Below, one piece after another: positions 49,950-62,800 of a stretch of DNA of 64,000 nt. The notes beneath the pieces were generated by a model. That model was not told the DNA's origin. It did no database searches and saw only the letters and a list, made by a program, of their open reading frames with translations. The number at the start of each line of letters is the position of its first letter. Within the stretch, counting starts at the first letter, position 1. Made by a program: the position numbers and the translations under genes. This DNA is from Sipunculus nudus (lineage: Eukaryota; Annelida; Sipuncula; Golfingiida; Sipunculidae): contig CM049309.1 of assembly GCA_026874595.1 (NCBI GenBank), positions 43,043,079-43,107,078 of the forward strand. Direction: 5' to 3'.

Positions 49950-52900
49950 GTTTATTAAACCCTAAATTTCGGGACGTTTCTTCTGAATCAAACTATGTAT
50001 ATACAGAGAGCATTGCGAAGATATTGCATCATTTAAATAGCATGCATTGATGGTTATTTAACATTGGTTGGTTAACATTAACTTGGTCAAGTTGCAGAAA
50101 TAAATATTATTAACAATAGACCTTTTTAATAGAAAGGACCCATATCTCTATACCATAAAAAAGACCAGGCTACAGAGCTTGAAACCTTTTTTAGACTGCC
50201 CAATGGGACGAAAGGTCATGTCGATTATCTGCTTGGGTAAGGTGCTAGATTATCGATAGAATAAAAAAAATCATAACAATAGATTATACTTTAATAATAA
50301 AAATCGACTGCGAGGAGCCGGGGTTTAGAGATAATATAAGAGTACCTCATGATCTTCATGAATCATCATTAACACCTTACCATCTGTATCGCAATGATTT
50401 TCGTAGAGATTTAGATTTAGAATAATCTAAACATGTCTATCTGTTAAATGAGTTTATTAAGAATCTGCGGTACTCATGCCCATTCTTGTCAAATGCATCA
50501 AATATTATAAAACCTCTTGTATCGAATGATAGGTCCGTATATCGGTATACATACCGCCACGTATGGGCATAAATTGTAGAAAACCTCGCCATTCTTAATG
50601 CACAATTTGATAACGACCGAAGCCATATCAAACGGTCTTTAAAACATCCATTCGTTCTGTTATGCATGAAATGTCACAACTTATAGAATAATGCTTTTAG
50701 ACAATTTAGAATACGCTCTCTTTGTCAAAAAGGACCTATCTCTTGCACAATTGATAATAGGCCCATAAATACTTGATAAGGACGGGAATAGAGTGCGTGG
50801 TGTTCAGTGAATTATCTCGTATTTCAAGTCGCTTATGAACACGACTGAAAAAAAGTATAATATATTACCAGTCAGCGTTTGTTTGGCCAAGGCGACCCCG
50901 AAGGGAAGTTGATTTGAGAGGTCCGGCCGTGAGGAATTTTGACATTTATTACTAGCAGACAGACTCATCAAAGGAGTCAATAATTTAATACAGTATCAGC
51001 CTTATTTCATTACCCACGATATATTGGCCGGAAATGCCAAGGAGGGCGGCAAAGAGGGGGTGGTCTTCGGGACTCGATTGTCTCAATATGATGAAGGGTT
51101 CGAAGGCCGTAGTTCCTTTGATGTGTTGAGCCGTGCTATACCTCCATGGTTAGTCATTTATTTCTTCCCATCCGGCAAACCATCAAGGCCTTAGCGTATC
51201 TGTTATTGTAAGCCAAGCCGTATAATCTGACGGGGATGTCAGACTTTACATAAAAGCCCCTGTGTGTACTATATATCAGTTTTCTTTCTCCCGAAGTCGC
51301 TCCTTCCGGAAGTTTCTTTTCCGCTGGATTTTATTGTTGGCGTTGGCCGCGCCAAACCCGGACCAACGTGACCTACGCAGTGCTCCCGTGTTTAGGCCTA
51401 CAGCCCCATTATGTGCCATGTAACAGCTTCTTTTCACACTACAGGATCATTTTATCGTGTCTATAATAATTTATACCAGCCTTTCGTATTAAAATCTCAG
51501 CTTATTCCTTTCTGGCCACACTTCTCTTTGTAATCAATTTTGTGGACACGCGTTTGTAATAAATGCTACTTGTATATTTTTTTTCTAAGCACCGTGTCAA
51601 CATTTTTGTAAAATCGCACACATTTACTGGCGTATCACACTAATCTAATATTTAAATTGCAGTACGAACTACAAATTTCCAGGGTCCCCCCCCCCCCACG
51701 CTAGTTTAATCACATAGTTGTTTGTTGTGTTTGTTTTCAAACTAGATATGATTTTCTACAATATCTCGCGCCAAAAATAATTCTTTCGAATTTTGATCTC
51801 TCGTCATTTTTCACGGTCACAAAAATTAATCATTGCATTGTCGATTTGTAGATGATACAAGCAATATAAAATTACGTGTCTTGTCCGCCGCAGTGGAGCG
51901 TCTTATGCTGAATGCGGTTTAAATTCGCGTGGTGCAGTTATAAGGAAAGAAACAGTGGTGTCAAACCCGCTATATGGTATCGTGAAGCAAGAAGAATTGA
52001 ATACACGGCAAATATAAAGGGACCACTAAGAGAAAACTGAATATTATTAACGTACAGGTTACAGGGGGTTCAGATCAGCTAATCAGTAACAAATCAATTA
52101 AGATGACCCAGTGTAAAATGTATAAGAAAGGGCCTTGATAGACAAAACATGTATGAACAAAATATATATTTAGGTTCGTTAAAGCACAACTGCATATCTT
52201 GAAAACCTGATCGAAATAACCCGAAAAAGATGAACAAATAAGCATTGTCACCAGCTGAATTTTACATGTATAATTTGCAACATACTTTATTATATTTTAT
52301 CTTTATATCTTTAGTATAAATTGATAACTGTTTGATATTTTAATTTTGATAATTGTGATAAAACCTAAGAACTGATTTACCTCATGGCCCGTGTTGCCGA
52401 CTGTCCTTTAATATTAATTTTATTGAGGAAAGGGAAATAAATGTATATGTAACATAGCTGTCCAGAGAATAAGTTTCACATAGGTACCGGGTGGATCAGC
52501 ATTATTTCTTTCACCTCACTAGGTCGTATGACGCAGATGAGGTGATTAGAAACATGTTACTGATTTACTAAACAAGATGAGTGAACAATTCGATAAAAGT
52601 CGGTGGATGCTTTTCTTACGCTTGCATCAGTTATTAACGACCGCTATTTGTATGGACGTGTTTCCGGGCTAAATATTCAGTTACCCTGTTTCTGAGATGC
52701 TGCAAAGTGGGCTTGAACAGTTCCTGCTCACGCTGCTTGCGTCTTTATATACACCACATCGTCCTTCTGCGGACGATCCCCTTTCCACGGGACCCGGTAT
52801 CGAGGTTTGGAGTGAAGCACTCAACCCACGTTGGGGTTTCACTGAGACTGCTCCATTTCAATACTACTGGGTCTCCGCTTTTTAGCCAGGGATGCGATGA

Positions 52901-53620
52901 CTTAACCAATTCCGGTCTTGCGACACGGCCTGCATTTTGTTTGATTTCCTTTAATATAAATTGGGTTCTCTACGATGCTGATGAACCATACCGGGCTCAA
53001 TACGGCAAAAAATAATTGAAACAAGACCGCAATCCGTATTCTTTGGTCACATTGGAGAGAAACACCCCGGATGAACCATGGCTTCGGTGCGTAGCCAGAT
53101 TGATTAATTGAGAAGAGACAGAAAGCATGGCAAGCATCTGCATCTGAACAGCTGGAAGACATCTAGTACATTGGTTCGGAAAGTCTTATTAAAGGATAAA
53201 TGCACCTTATCGACTATAAAAATCGTCTCATCTGCTGACATCCAGCCTGATAAGATTATACCCCAATGATTGTTGTTGCTTCCTTCATGGACGTCTCCAT
53301 GTTTTGGGGGTTAGGGTACAGTTCCATTTATGAGTGGTTTGTGCATTCACATCTAATGAAAAATGTATAACATTAAGGGGTTTGATGGTAGTAATATACA
53401 CGGATAGGTCTTTTCGTTTTGACTTAGGAGAGTACATAGAGATGGTACAGGCCAACGAGAGTACAACCAATTCTACTTTTTTTTTACTGCATCGGCACTC
53501 TTGCTGAATATCTTGGTCATTACAATAGAGGTATAACAATGTTCCCGTCTCATTGTTTTTTTCTGTTATCATAATTGATGAAATAAAAAAAAGATTGTTC
53601 TGTTTTTTTAACTCAGCAGA
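49950..53620. other. Gene-free stretch
   Basis: Chance frames up to about 100 codons. Poly-C near 51687-51698. GC-richer islands at about 50880-51420. No gene, RNA or repeat I can support. Confidence 0.5.
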
Positions 53621-53626
53621 CTGTAA

Positions 53627-54892
53627 GTCATCTGAGCTATAGCGTTCACCCTTTGTCCGTCGTCCATCTGGTCGTCCGGCCGTCCGTCCGTTAACAGGGC
53701 ACAAATAGTAACCGTTAGACCTAGAAACTTTTAACTGTATATCCAGGGAGGTCCTACGAAAATCTCCTTGGAATCCTGAAATCAGGGTGACCTATATTTT
53801 GTGACTTATAGGCTGAAAACATGATTTTGAGCACCCAGACAGTCAGACGGGGCACACATTGTATCCGTTAGGCCTAGAATCCTCTAGCATAACATTAAGG
53901 GAGGTCCTAGGCAAATGTCCTTGGAAACCTGAAAATTGGTCACTGTAATCTATATTCTGCGACCTATAGGAAAAAAGACGTCATATGAGCATCCTGAATG
54001 TCAGATGGACACAAATCGTATCTGGTAGCCCTTGAATTTTCTTTCCAAAAATCTTTGGAAACCAGAAATTATGCCATGGTGCACAGGTTAAATTCGATGT
54101 GCGTTGAGCAAAAAAAAGTATATGAATTGAGCATCCAGACAGACATGGTGCAAATTGTAGCTATTTTCCTTTGAACCTTCTATTGAAAAAGTCTAGGGAG
54201 GTCGTTGGCTGGTCTCCTTTGAATGATAAAATAAGGTAACTTATTCTTATTATACATGTCAAATACAGTCAGATAGGGCACAATTGTATCCTGAAACCCT
54301 AAAATCTTCCAACACAACATCCAGGGAGATCTTGGCAAAGCCTCCTGGAAACCTGCTCGTGACAGGCCAAAAACATGATTTTAGCACCTTTAACGTCATA
54401 TGGGTACAATTTGTATGCATTAGGCCTAGGTTCTTTGCAAATATCCTTTGAAATTTAAAATTAGGTCAAGGTGACTTATATTGTGCAAGCTACTGGCCAG
54501 AAGCATGATTTTATGCAATCAGAGCACAGAATTTATCAGTTAGCCCTAGACTCTTCAAACATAACATTCAGGGAAGTCCTTGGCAATTCTTGGAAACCTG
54601 AAATTGGATTATGGGGACCTATATTCGGTGATCTATAGACGAGAAACAGGAATTTGAGCACATGAAAGACTAGGTTCAAATTGTATCTATTTTCTTTGGA
54701 ACTTTTTTTTTATTGTGAAATCCAGGGGGATCCTTGGCAGGTCTCCTATGAATCCTGAAATTTTTTTCCGTCCGTTTTTCAACATACCAACATTAGCCAT
54801 AGGCTATTCTAACAGACAATATATAACATTAATAAAAGAAATGAGCACCCAGTCTTATTAGCTGACCGTCATGGCCCATGGGCCACTTGTTA
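53627..54892. mobile_element. Element of about 1.25 kb with degenerate internal repeats of about 150 bp and a terminal palindrome
   Basis: The left part begins with CATCTGAGCTATAGCGTTCACC followed by GTCCGTC-type words (53655-53692). Then come about seven or eight degenerate units of roughly 130-165 bp. Each has AGGGAGGTCCT (near 53745, 53909, 54193, 54322, 54568, 54723), CCTTGGAAACCTGAAA, GACCTATAT and GAGCACCCAGACAG or similar. The right end has a perfect palindrome TGGCCCATGGGCCA (54872-54885) followed by CTTGTTA. Similar GTCCGTC and GGCCCATGGGCC ends occur in repeats I associate with bivalve genomes. No transposase; probably non-autonomous. Class is unknown; a Helitron-like end hairpin is one option. 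Confidence 0.6.
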
Positions 54893-54899
54893 TATTTGT

Positions 54900-56620
54900 A
54901 TTATACGATTTATTACCACCAATGGAAGCCTTTCATGCGAATTCTAGGATAACGCCTATGTTATAGTGACCTTTCCTGACTAAGACTTGTTGAAAAGAGA
55001 TTACATATAGTTGACTAATTGTATATGGATTGAACGAAGCATACATTTCTATCCAAATTATCGAGAGTCTATTATGAAAAGAAGCTAGCATCAGCCTCAA
55101 TGCGGCAAAACCAACTGTTCTTCTCGGGTGACATTGTTCAGTTAGACGGAATTTTTTACGTACTGTTATGTTATAGATTTGGAGAAACCAGAGATACATT
55201 AACATTTCAAAATTACATCGATATATATCAAATTGTATTACCTTATGATAAATTATTACCGTTAATGAAGATATATTGGTTTATTTATGTCAAAGGATTT
55301 CGTATTAAACACAATATTGCCAAATCCACACATTTTAAGTTACCATTATGAAGTATGCTTCGCCATTTTGACAAGACTGACATTTGACCTGCAGGTCATG
55401 ACAGTGGCGCCCTCTCAGGTGTTCTGACGCATTCACAGATGCCTCCAGTGGAAACTGGAGTTACCATGGGTGACAGGGGTCATTATTATTGCTTTTTGTT
55501 TGACAGAAATATATAGCAAACACCTTCCCATCTTGCGTATCATATATACCATACACTCTTGCATCTTGTGTCTATCACTAATGTAATGGTATTGACTCCC
55601 AAGGGGCTTTATTATCTGGTTTTCACTTCTCTTTGGCCCTGGCGAAATTAGGGACATGGATTTAAAAGGACCATTGCTTCCACTATCTTGATGATTACAT
55701 CATGTGGTATCGTATGATTTCTGGTCATAACGTTACCCCGAGTCGGTACATTAATCTGTCATAACTTTCAAACCCGAGCGTCTCAGGGTCCGTAGAGAGG
55801 CATTTTTAGGACAAAACTCCGAAAGTTATAACATACTTTGTTTGTAGAGGGTAACCACACAGTCAGCTATAAACCTACGGCATTCCACGAATACTACTCT
55901 CAAATATAAATATAAAAATAAATGGTTACGGGCAGTATTATTTGCTGCACCACCCGGTAAAGTATACTTCATATGGCTCGTTTCACCGTTAGCAAGGATA
56001 GATTAAAATACTGCTGGAGGTCCGTAAAGTTTGGAGTGATGGGCCACCCGCGACGTCAGGTCAAGACAAGCTCGGAACGGAAAAGGTCGCACAGCGAGAC
56101 GCATAACTTTTCATGTCCGTGAAAGCCGAAGTGGTCGTTTTACTTTTCCTATTGTCAATTTTACTGTTAATGGAAATGTCCGCCATGTTCTATGTTTATG
56201 TGCTTGAGGTATTGCTAGTGCCTGATACGTTATCTCTATGGCGTTCCAAACAATAGATCATTGTGATGTAGTCCAACAAGCCTTTGTGTGATGTTCTTTT
56301 GTTTTGTTAGGGAAATATTTGTCCTTGGTATGTTTGAAGCTTGCTTTGATCGTAACGTAGATTAGGTCGGATCTCACAGTTTAACACGACCCTTGGGCTG
56401 TCTGATGTCAGCTGATATGATTTTATCGTTTTTGTCTCCCAAGTAATCAAATTTTGAAAGGGCAACAAAGAAATTTCAACATCCTGTCACCAAAATTCAT
56501 TCTCTCGATTGTTTTGATCTAGTTGAGTTTCCATCTCAAGATCAGTGTAAGCTTTATTTATTTTTTGGTCATAGTAATGCTATTCTTCATTTCATGTTTA
56601 TTCACAAGTTAATGGATCAG
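54900..56620. other. Gene-free stretch
   Basis: Chance frames up to 90 codons on both strands. No gene supported. Confidence 0.5.
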
Positions 56621-56623
56621 CAC

Positions 56624-56824
56624 CAGAAGCGGATCCAGGGGGAGGGTCCAGGGGGTCCGAACCCCCCCCCCTTTTTTTTTTGTCCGAAGCAACCTTTTTT
56701 AAGGGTTTCAGACAAAATTTTGCGGCCTGAACCCCCCTTTTTCCGGACCTTGGGACTTTTTTTAGGGTTTTTATAAGTCCTCCTACTTTGGACCCCCTTT
56801 CCCTATATCCTGGATCTGCCCCTG
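56624..56824 (+). mobile_element. GCGGATCCAG-type MITE, copy D
   Basis: Starts CAGAAGCGGATCCAGG and ends CCTGGATCTGCCCCTG, good inverted repeats of about 16 bp, 201 bp in all. Inner AACCTTTTTTAAGGGTTTC, GCGGCCTGAACCC and AAGTCCTCCTACTTTGGACC are shared with copies B and C. Best preserved of four copies. The frame at 56594-56776 is chance. Confidence 0.82.
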
Positions 56825-56829
56825 AACAC

Positions 56830-58345
56830 CCACCCTGGTTGTTTCCACAGGTTATAATTAACTAAACTTTGGGCAAGGAGAAGGGTTATAAATTAAAATA
56901 TTACAGCAAGATCTTATGATCCTAAACATACATGTTAATAACACGAGTAATAAAAAAACATAAAGTGTGAACCTTGCCAGTATTGCTTATTTTCTGGATA
57001 TTTGTAGCCTTTGAGGACATATTCTGTATCAGAACCCAATGCCAAATGTAAAGGTCTTTAACACATTATTATATATCTTGCCAGGTTAGTTTACTCCGTT
57101 TAGACGTGTGTCTGGCCAATTCCAGTTTTACAAACTGAGTTTTTAATATTTCATTCGTCAAGCATTGGAACTTTATATTTCTGGATTGATAGTGGAAGTT
57201 ATGGGAAAACTTTCAACTAAAGGCAATGACGTAATTTCTACAGAACCTTCATGACGTTTCTTGATTCTTGACATTAGCGCTGTATCATATACAGCAATGC
57301 TTCTGTAGAGAGACCTTCAAGTTGTACCTCGAAGGGTCGTTTCCCGAAGCGGGTCATCAAACATTAAATCAGCTTAAACTAATACGCCTGCGGTCAAAGG
57401 TTGACCTGGAAAGGTCAGAGTTCGCGCGGACTGACCTTAGCAGAGCAGAAGGTTGCGGGCCGTCGCTAGGGACTCTGTTTGGATTCAATTGTAAGCAGTA
57501 GCCAAGGTTAAGCTAGATCATTGACTTCAATGCTGGGGTGCTATTTTACGTTAAAGCACCTGCCCCGTTGGAACTAGCGGACCGCAAGCTAAATCTGTTG
57601 GTGGAAAATGAAATGGGCACATAGTTAAACCGTGCTGAAACAATAGCTGGCGAATCAAGATCTTGGAGCTAACTCCGCCAGACCCTCATCCGCCTGATCG
57701 GCAAACATTATAACGAAGTCACGACCCATGTTCACGTTACATAATTATCCGCCACGCAATCCCTGTCACTATAAGCCAGTCCATCTTATAATTTTTTTCA
57801 ATACAGTTAATTTTTCCACGAAATATTTTCTTCTCATTTTAATAAGGAAACATTTTGTTTGACACAGGAAGTAGCGTTACTATCACCTCAATATATTGTC
57901 TTTCACAAAACGTCACTTTTTTTCCCTGCCTCTTTTTAGTATACCTTTTATGTTTTAATATTCAGCAGAAGGTTTGTTGGAATGACAATTATTTGCATGT
58001 CATGAAATTAAAAATTAAAAGAAAAACACCTATACGTTTCTTCCATCATTAGAGCTGTATATTATTAGTTTTTTACTATATTTAAAGGTATGTGAAGATT
58101 GAGTGTAATTAGGTTTATATAACCCAAAATATAAATTTTTTCATATTTAATTGGCAATTGATTAGAATTTATTTAAAGGCTATCCGTCTCATAATACTTA
58201 AGACTAAATATCTCGTACTTTTTATGTTCATTAAGATCAAGCATTTGCTTCAGTCAGCCTTATATTTGAATAGTTACATTCACGTTTTATAATTTACATT
58301 GATTAATACTTACAGAAGACTGCCTTATAAACTTACTCTCATACG
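56830..58345. other. Gene-free stretch
   Basis: Chance frames at 57268-57501 and 57855-58052. A GC-richer island at about 57290-57500 contains AGGTTGACCTGGAAAGGTCAG, with AGGTCA-type half-sites. No gene supported. Confidence 0.45.
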
Positions 58346-58350
58346 TTCAG

Positions 58351-58485
58351 GGTTATTTAGATGAAATATTACCAAAGCCTTGGTTCAGATGCTGTAAGGA
58401 TCGTATTGGTCAGCTTCTAAGGGAGAAAGCCGAAAGTGTAGGCGCAGATAGCGGCAGCTTCCTAAGAAAGAAAACAAATCGATAA
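58351..58485 (+). CDS. Candidate terminal coding exon (44 codons), not recognised
   Basis: An acceptor-like ACTCTCATACGTTCAG (ending 58350) precedes an open frame of 44 codons ending TAA at 58483-58485. The peptide is mixed and basic (KPWFRCCKDRIGQLLREKAE, then GADSGSFLRKKTNR) with balanced codon use, unlike most frames here. In this reading it starts in phase 0, so it cannot join directly to exon 2 at 43710-43800 (phase 1). An unseen exon whose length is 2 modulo 3 would be needed. An internal donor-like GTAAGG at 58394 is an alternative end. It may be a later exon of the same gene, an exon of another gene, or chance. Confidence 0.25.
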   Translation, partial: GYLDEILPKPWFRCCKDRIGQLLREKAESVGADSGSFLRKKTNR

Positions 58486-58489
58486 AACT

Positions 58490-59740
58490 GTTTGCTAGAA
58501 AGTCGTTTCGCTTTCTTTTGAAATTACTGTCAGTGTTCTCATACCTTTAATGCACTCTGCAAATTTCCAAGGTTTCCAGCGAGCAAAGAAACCCACCCCA
58601 TTTTATAGATGAGCCGCTGTGTCATTACGCCGTTTTCTATCTCCTCCGTAATCTGGGCGCCCGGGGAATTCGCCAACAGGTCGTGTATTGCCGCACTACC
58701 AGCTGCAGTACTGGATAATACGATAACATTTCTAATTTGCCTAACCCGTGTTCTGACCTCTGATCGCGGAAAATTCTAACTCGGGCAAAACACTCAAGCA
58801 GGGAATGGGCTTACAGCAGTGCTTGCTACATTTTTACGCAGCTTGAAAACATCATCAAATTTCTTTGAGCTTTCTTCATACAGCGAAGCACACGTTACTG
58901 TATCACAAAACTGCGGTAACTTAATGCACGTTCAGGTATTCAAGCCGTTTAGAGAGATCTGATATATTTTATGAAGAATGGATTCATTAAAATTCTTTCC
59001 CCTAAATTCACACGCATACACAGGAAGACACATATTAATTGAATACTGGACATAAATATAAATATATAAAAATATATAATATTATGACATTTCAAACTTA
59101 TACGCATCCTGTCTGTATGTATAAAAAATACAGAAAAAAACAGGGCAGGAGAGTGTTCAGATGTAACTGCTTGCTGCGCAGATTTAACTGCTCGTTAAAA
59201 AATTATTTGTGTAAAGGTACGTGTAACATTATCCTGAACTTACATGAAGCAATAAACCTTAAATTTCAGTCAATTAAATTGTCTGTAAAATCGTTGTAAA
59301 CAAGGCATTTCCCACGTTGATAATTTAATTTCTGCTTCGTGTTATACGACAGAGTGCAGTTTGCAAAATACGAGCACAAGAACAAACAGTGCTTAAGAAT
59401 ATTTTGTAGAGGCACAAGTACCGCCAGTTGCCATAGCGACAGGAACGATGTTAATATTTATGACAGTGTGGAGGTTATGTTTATGATGACTTTACATGAT
59501 TTACTGTCCTATTTTTTCGCGTGCGTTTTCTGTACATTGAGATGATATAAAGAACATTATTCGGAAGGTAGTGTCACGAATGCATCAACAGAGAGAAAGA
59601 CATTCCGGAATATGCATAAGTAACTCTGTAACATAGCCTACTGAAATCACATAGAGATGATAACTGAGTTAGGATAGTTATAAATCTGGACACGACGATA
59701 CTACATCAAGTAAGGCTGAGGGGACAATGTGTTCTGCCTA
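58490..59740. other. Gene-free stretch
   Basis: Chance frames at 59039-59299 and 59339-59545. No gene, RNA or mobile element I can support. Confidence 0.5.
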
Positions 59741-59744
59741 GAGT

Positions 59745-59746
<2 letters not shown>

Positions 59747-59819
<73 letters not shown>
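59747..59819. repeat. (AT)n microsatellite
   Basis: Uninterrupted TA run of about 73 bp. Confidence 0.97.
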
Positions 59820-59822
<3 letters not shown>

Positions 59823-59824
59823 AA

Positions 59825-62800
59825 AAATTAGAGTACGTAAAATATGCAAAAAAAGTGTGGAAATTATGTATGTTTTAACGATAAGTCCATTAAGATGTAA
59901 AGAAATATAATATAAATTATGATATCATAAAAATAAAGAGACCTAAAAGAGCCTAAAATTTGACGACGACGAAATGAATAATATGTAAAGAATACGCATC
60001 CCTGTGAGTGAACGTGATGTATATGAGTACATGGGGATGAGCTCATAAATACAAAAGTTCTAATACATGAGATGACATATACTTATAAGTGAAGAGGAGA
60101 AATATATGCCAAGAAAGGAATGTGTAAAGTAGAAGTAGAGATAAGTTATGATTGGAGCTGCTCGACAGAGATCATGATGTACAGGGGGTTATGAAAGGTC
60201 CTCACTTTTCATGTCAGGGATTGTAAATTATTAAAGGGTATATTTATTTTTTGAGGCATAACAGAATACTGCGGTTGCGTCGCAACTGAGTGGTTGAAGA
60301 GGCGAAAACTTGTTATTGGCACTTGTTGAGAAGTGAATCAGCAAACTTGTTTGTGGGAAATAGTGATAATAGAAGAATTATGTATATCGACATGGATATT
60401 CGTCCCTTAGTCATTTTTTTGCCTATTTTTTTTGTCGCCAAGGGAAGCGGGTTTATCATTTCCAAGCACTTACGTGTGGGCGATATAACGGCGTTAATAA
60501 CATGAACTCCTTTTCCACTTTATGAGAAGACAAAGCGGTTTAAATAAATCCTAGTTACCTCAAACAAAGAACATTTCTTTGTGTGGCATTTCATTCACAC
60601 ACACAAAAACTGAATATTTTTTAATGTCACACTGTAGTTCGTACACAATCATTAGTATTTATATTATTATTGTTATATTTTGATGTTATATTTGGCCTAA
60701 CCCATTTAGGGTCCGCCGCTTCGGGCCGCTATTTCAGTTTTGAATAATCATTTTGTTTAAATAAAATATAAAACCGTTGTGACTTTCGAGCTCTCTGGTA
60801 ATACTGAAAGCGCTCAAGCTATAAACTGTTAATATAACTGTATTTAGATTTATTGCACATATATACTCTCTCCCAATTCCCCAAATCCCCGTGGATACTC
60901 CCGACCTTCAGATGTCCCGTGCAAAACAATAAAAACTTACAGGTTATTAACTAACCCGTCGGTGTATCCCGATGGCCATCGGTAGCCGTCGGTAAAAAGG
61001 CTCTGGCTGTTCCTCCTAGATTTGCCGCCCTTTTCAATTGATAATAGAAAACAAATCGTAAACTCTGTTATACTGTGGGTTTATTGTTTCTTTTTACCTA
61101 AAATCGTTATATATTTCAATAATTTCTCGGTTAAGATGTTTAGAGAGGGATAAACATAATCATACGTATAATTAGCACCTTCGGTTATTCACAGATACAT
61201 TATACTGAATTAATCCTTTCTCTTTTCTAACCACTATCTTTACAATTATGGCTCTCATATTGCGATACGTTTATGTCAGTTCAAATGAAAGGTAAACCCA
61301 GTGAGGAATACATGTGATGTCTCCACTGCATCTTAAACTTACAGTTTATTAGGTTTGTGGTGAGATGTAATAGCGTCTGGAAAAAAGTATAATTCATAAA
61401 ACCCCATTCCAAAATATGATTTTCCAAAAATAAAGATAAGAAATACAGGTACTAACAAAATGCTCCCATCGCCGTATTGCTGCGTTCCTGTTTAACCCAA
61501 AATGACTCAGATCAAAATGTAATAAAATTGGTTCTTGGGAACGAACACAAAGGAGTCAGCTGAGAGGAGAGTGAAGCAAAGAACTGTGATTGCTTGGAGA
61601 GGGGCTGACAGCGTCACCGGGTCCTTGAAAAGGCCAGGAGTATGTGTCTCATGAATTAGAGAAGAGGACGCCACTGATAACGTTTTCAGTTGAGCGTGGG
61701 CATGCCACTAAAGCTCATTAGCAAATAAAAGTTAATCAAGATTTATGTTAGTAAGCCGTCCCTAAATCTTTCATGCTTTATAAATATACCATACACAACG
61801 GAAAGGTGACCTTGACGGTAAGATGTATTGAATCCGGGTGTATTCATCTGACAAACTCCAGCGGAAGCGGTTTTTCCCGGGCAGGAGATGCCCAATAGCG
61901 GAGGACGTCAATGCAAGGGTCGCTTCACCGTCCCCGGAGTTGCATGAACAAGTGCGCCAATCAATTCCATAGCCGCTATTTATATTGTACACCAACCTCC
62001 CCTGGTAATGACACTGAATTCAAATGAACATTTCTTACTTGCGCGTTAAACACAAGGGACCCACCCTCTCAATGGGAAAGTCGTATCTCAATATTCCCAT
62101 TCTCAGGCAAGACTTTAAACGTCATACCAAAGGTTAAATGACTGAAACGTCAAAGGTATATGAAAGACTTGCCTTCAACATATTGCGCTCTGCAGCTTAT
62201 ATATGTAGAAAGTTAGAATTGGTCACCGATACCAGGCACTGAGCGGACCCCGCCATTTGCATTAAGTACCCGTTTGCTTTCGTGTCACAAAACCTGTGTA
62301 CGGTCAGTTTGAATAAATGTAGTCTGTCTTTACTTATACGTTTACACATTTAGAAATGGTCAACGTTGTCATTAACTTCTTCAGCAGGTCAAAGTTATAA
62401 AAGTCTTGCTAAGCATACTGTTATTAAACTGGCACTAACTAAGAATGTTGCAAATGGCCATTAGTTTCATTGTATGGTAAAGACCCTTATCGGTTTACAC
62501 AAACACTACAGCTTCCAAAATTCAACTGATTCAATGTTAAATATATTGCGATGTTCTTTTTATGAAAAAGAATCAACGACGAAATGGTCACCAAACATCG
62601 GGCATTAAAGGCGTTCCCTCGCTGGTTTTAGACTCCTTTTTTATTTTACGTGTTGCTGTGATTTAGCCGTTAACATGGTGTATTGCTTTACTGTACCAAT
62701 AATATACTGGTTACAATCAGACGGGAAAATTGAATTGGCCTTTTATCAGCCAGTCAGACCAGTACACCGTGGCTGTTTGATTGTCTAATCAACAAGCCTG

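Noticed and set aside
53285-53704. 139-codon minus-strand open frame
   Set aside because: Its N-terminal part reads the GTCCGTC-rich repeat and the rest has no domain.
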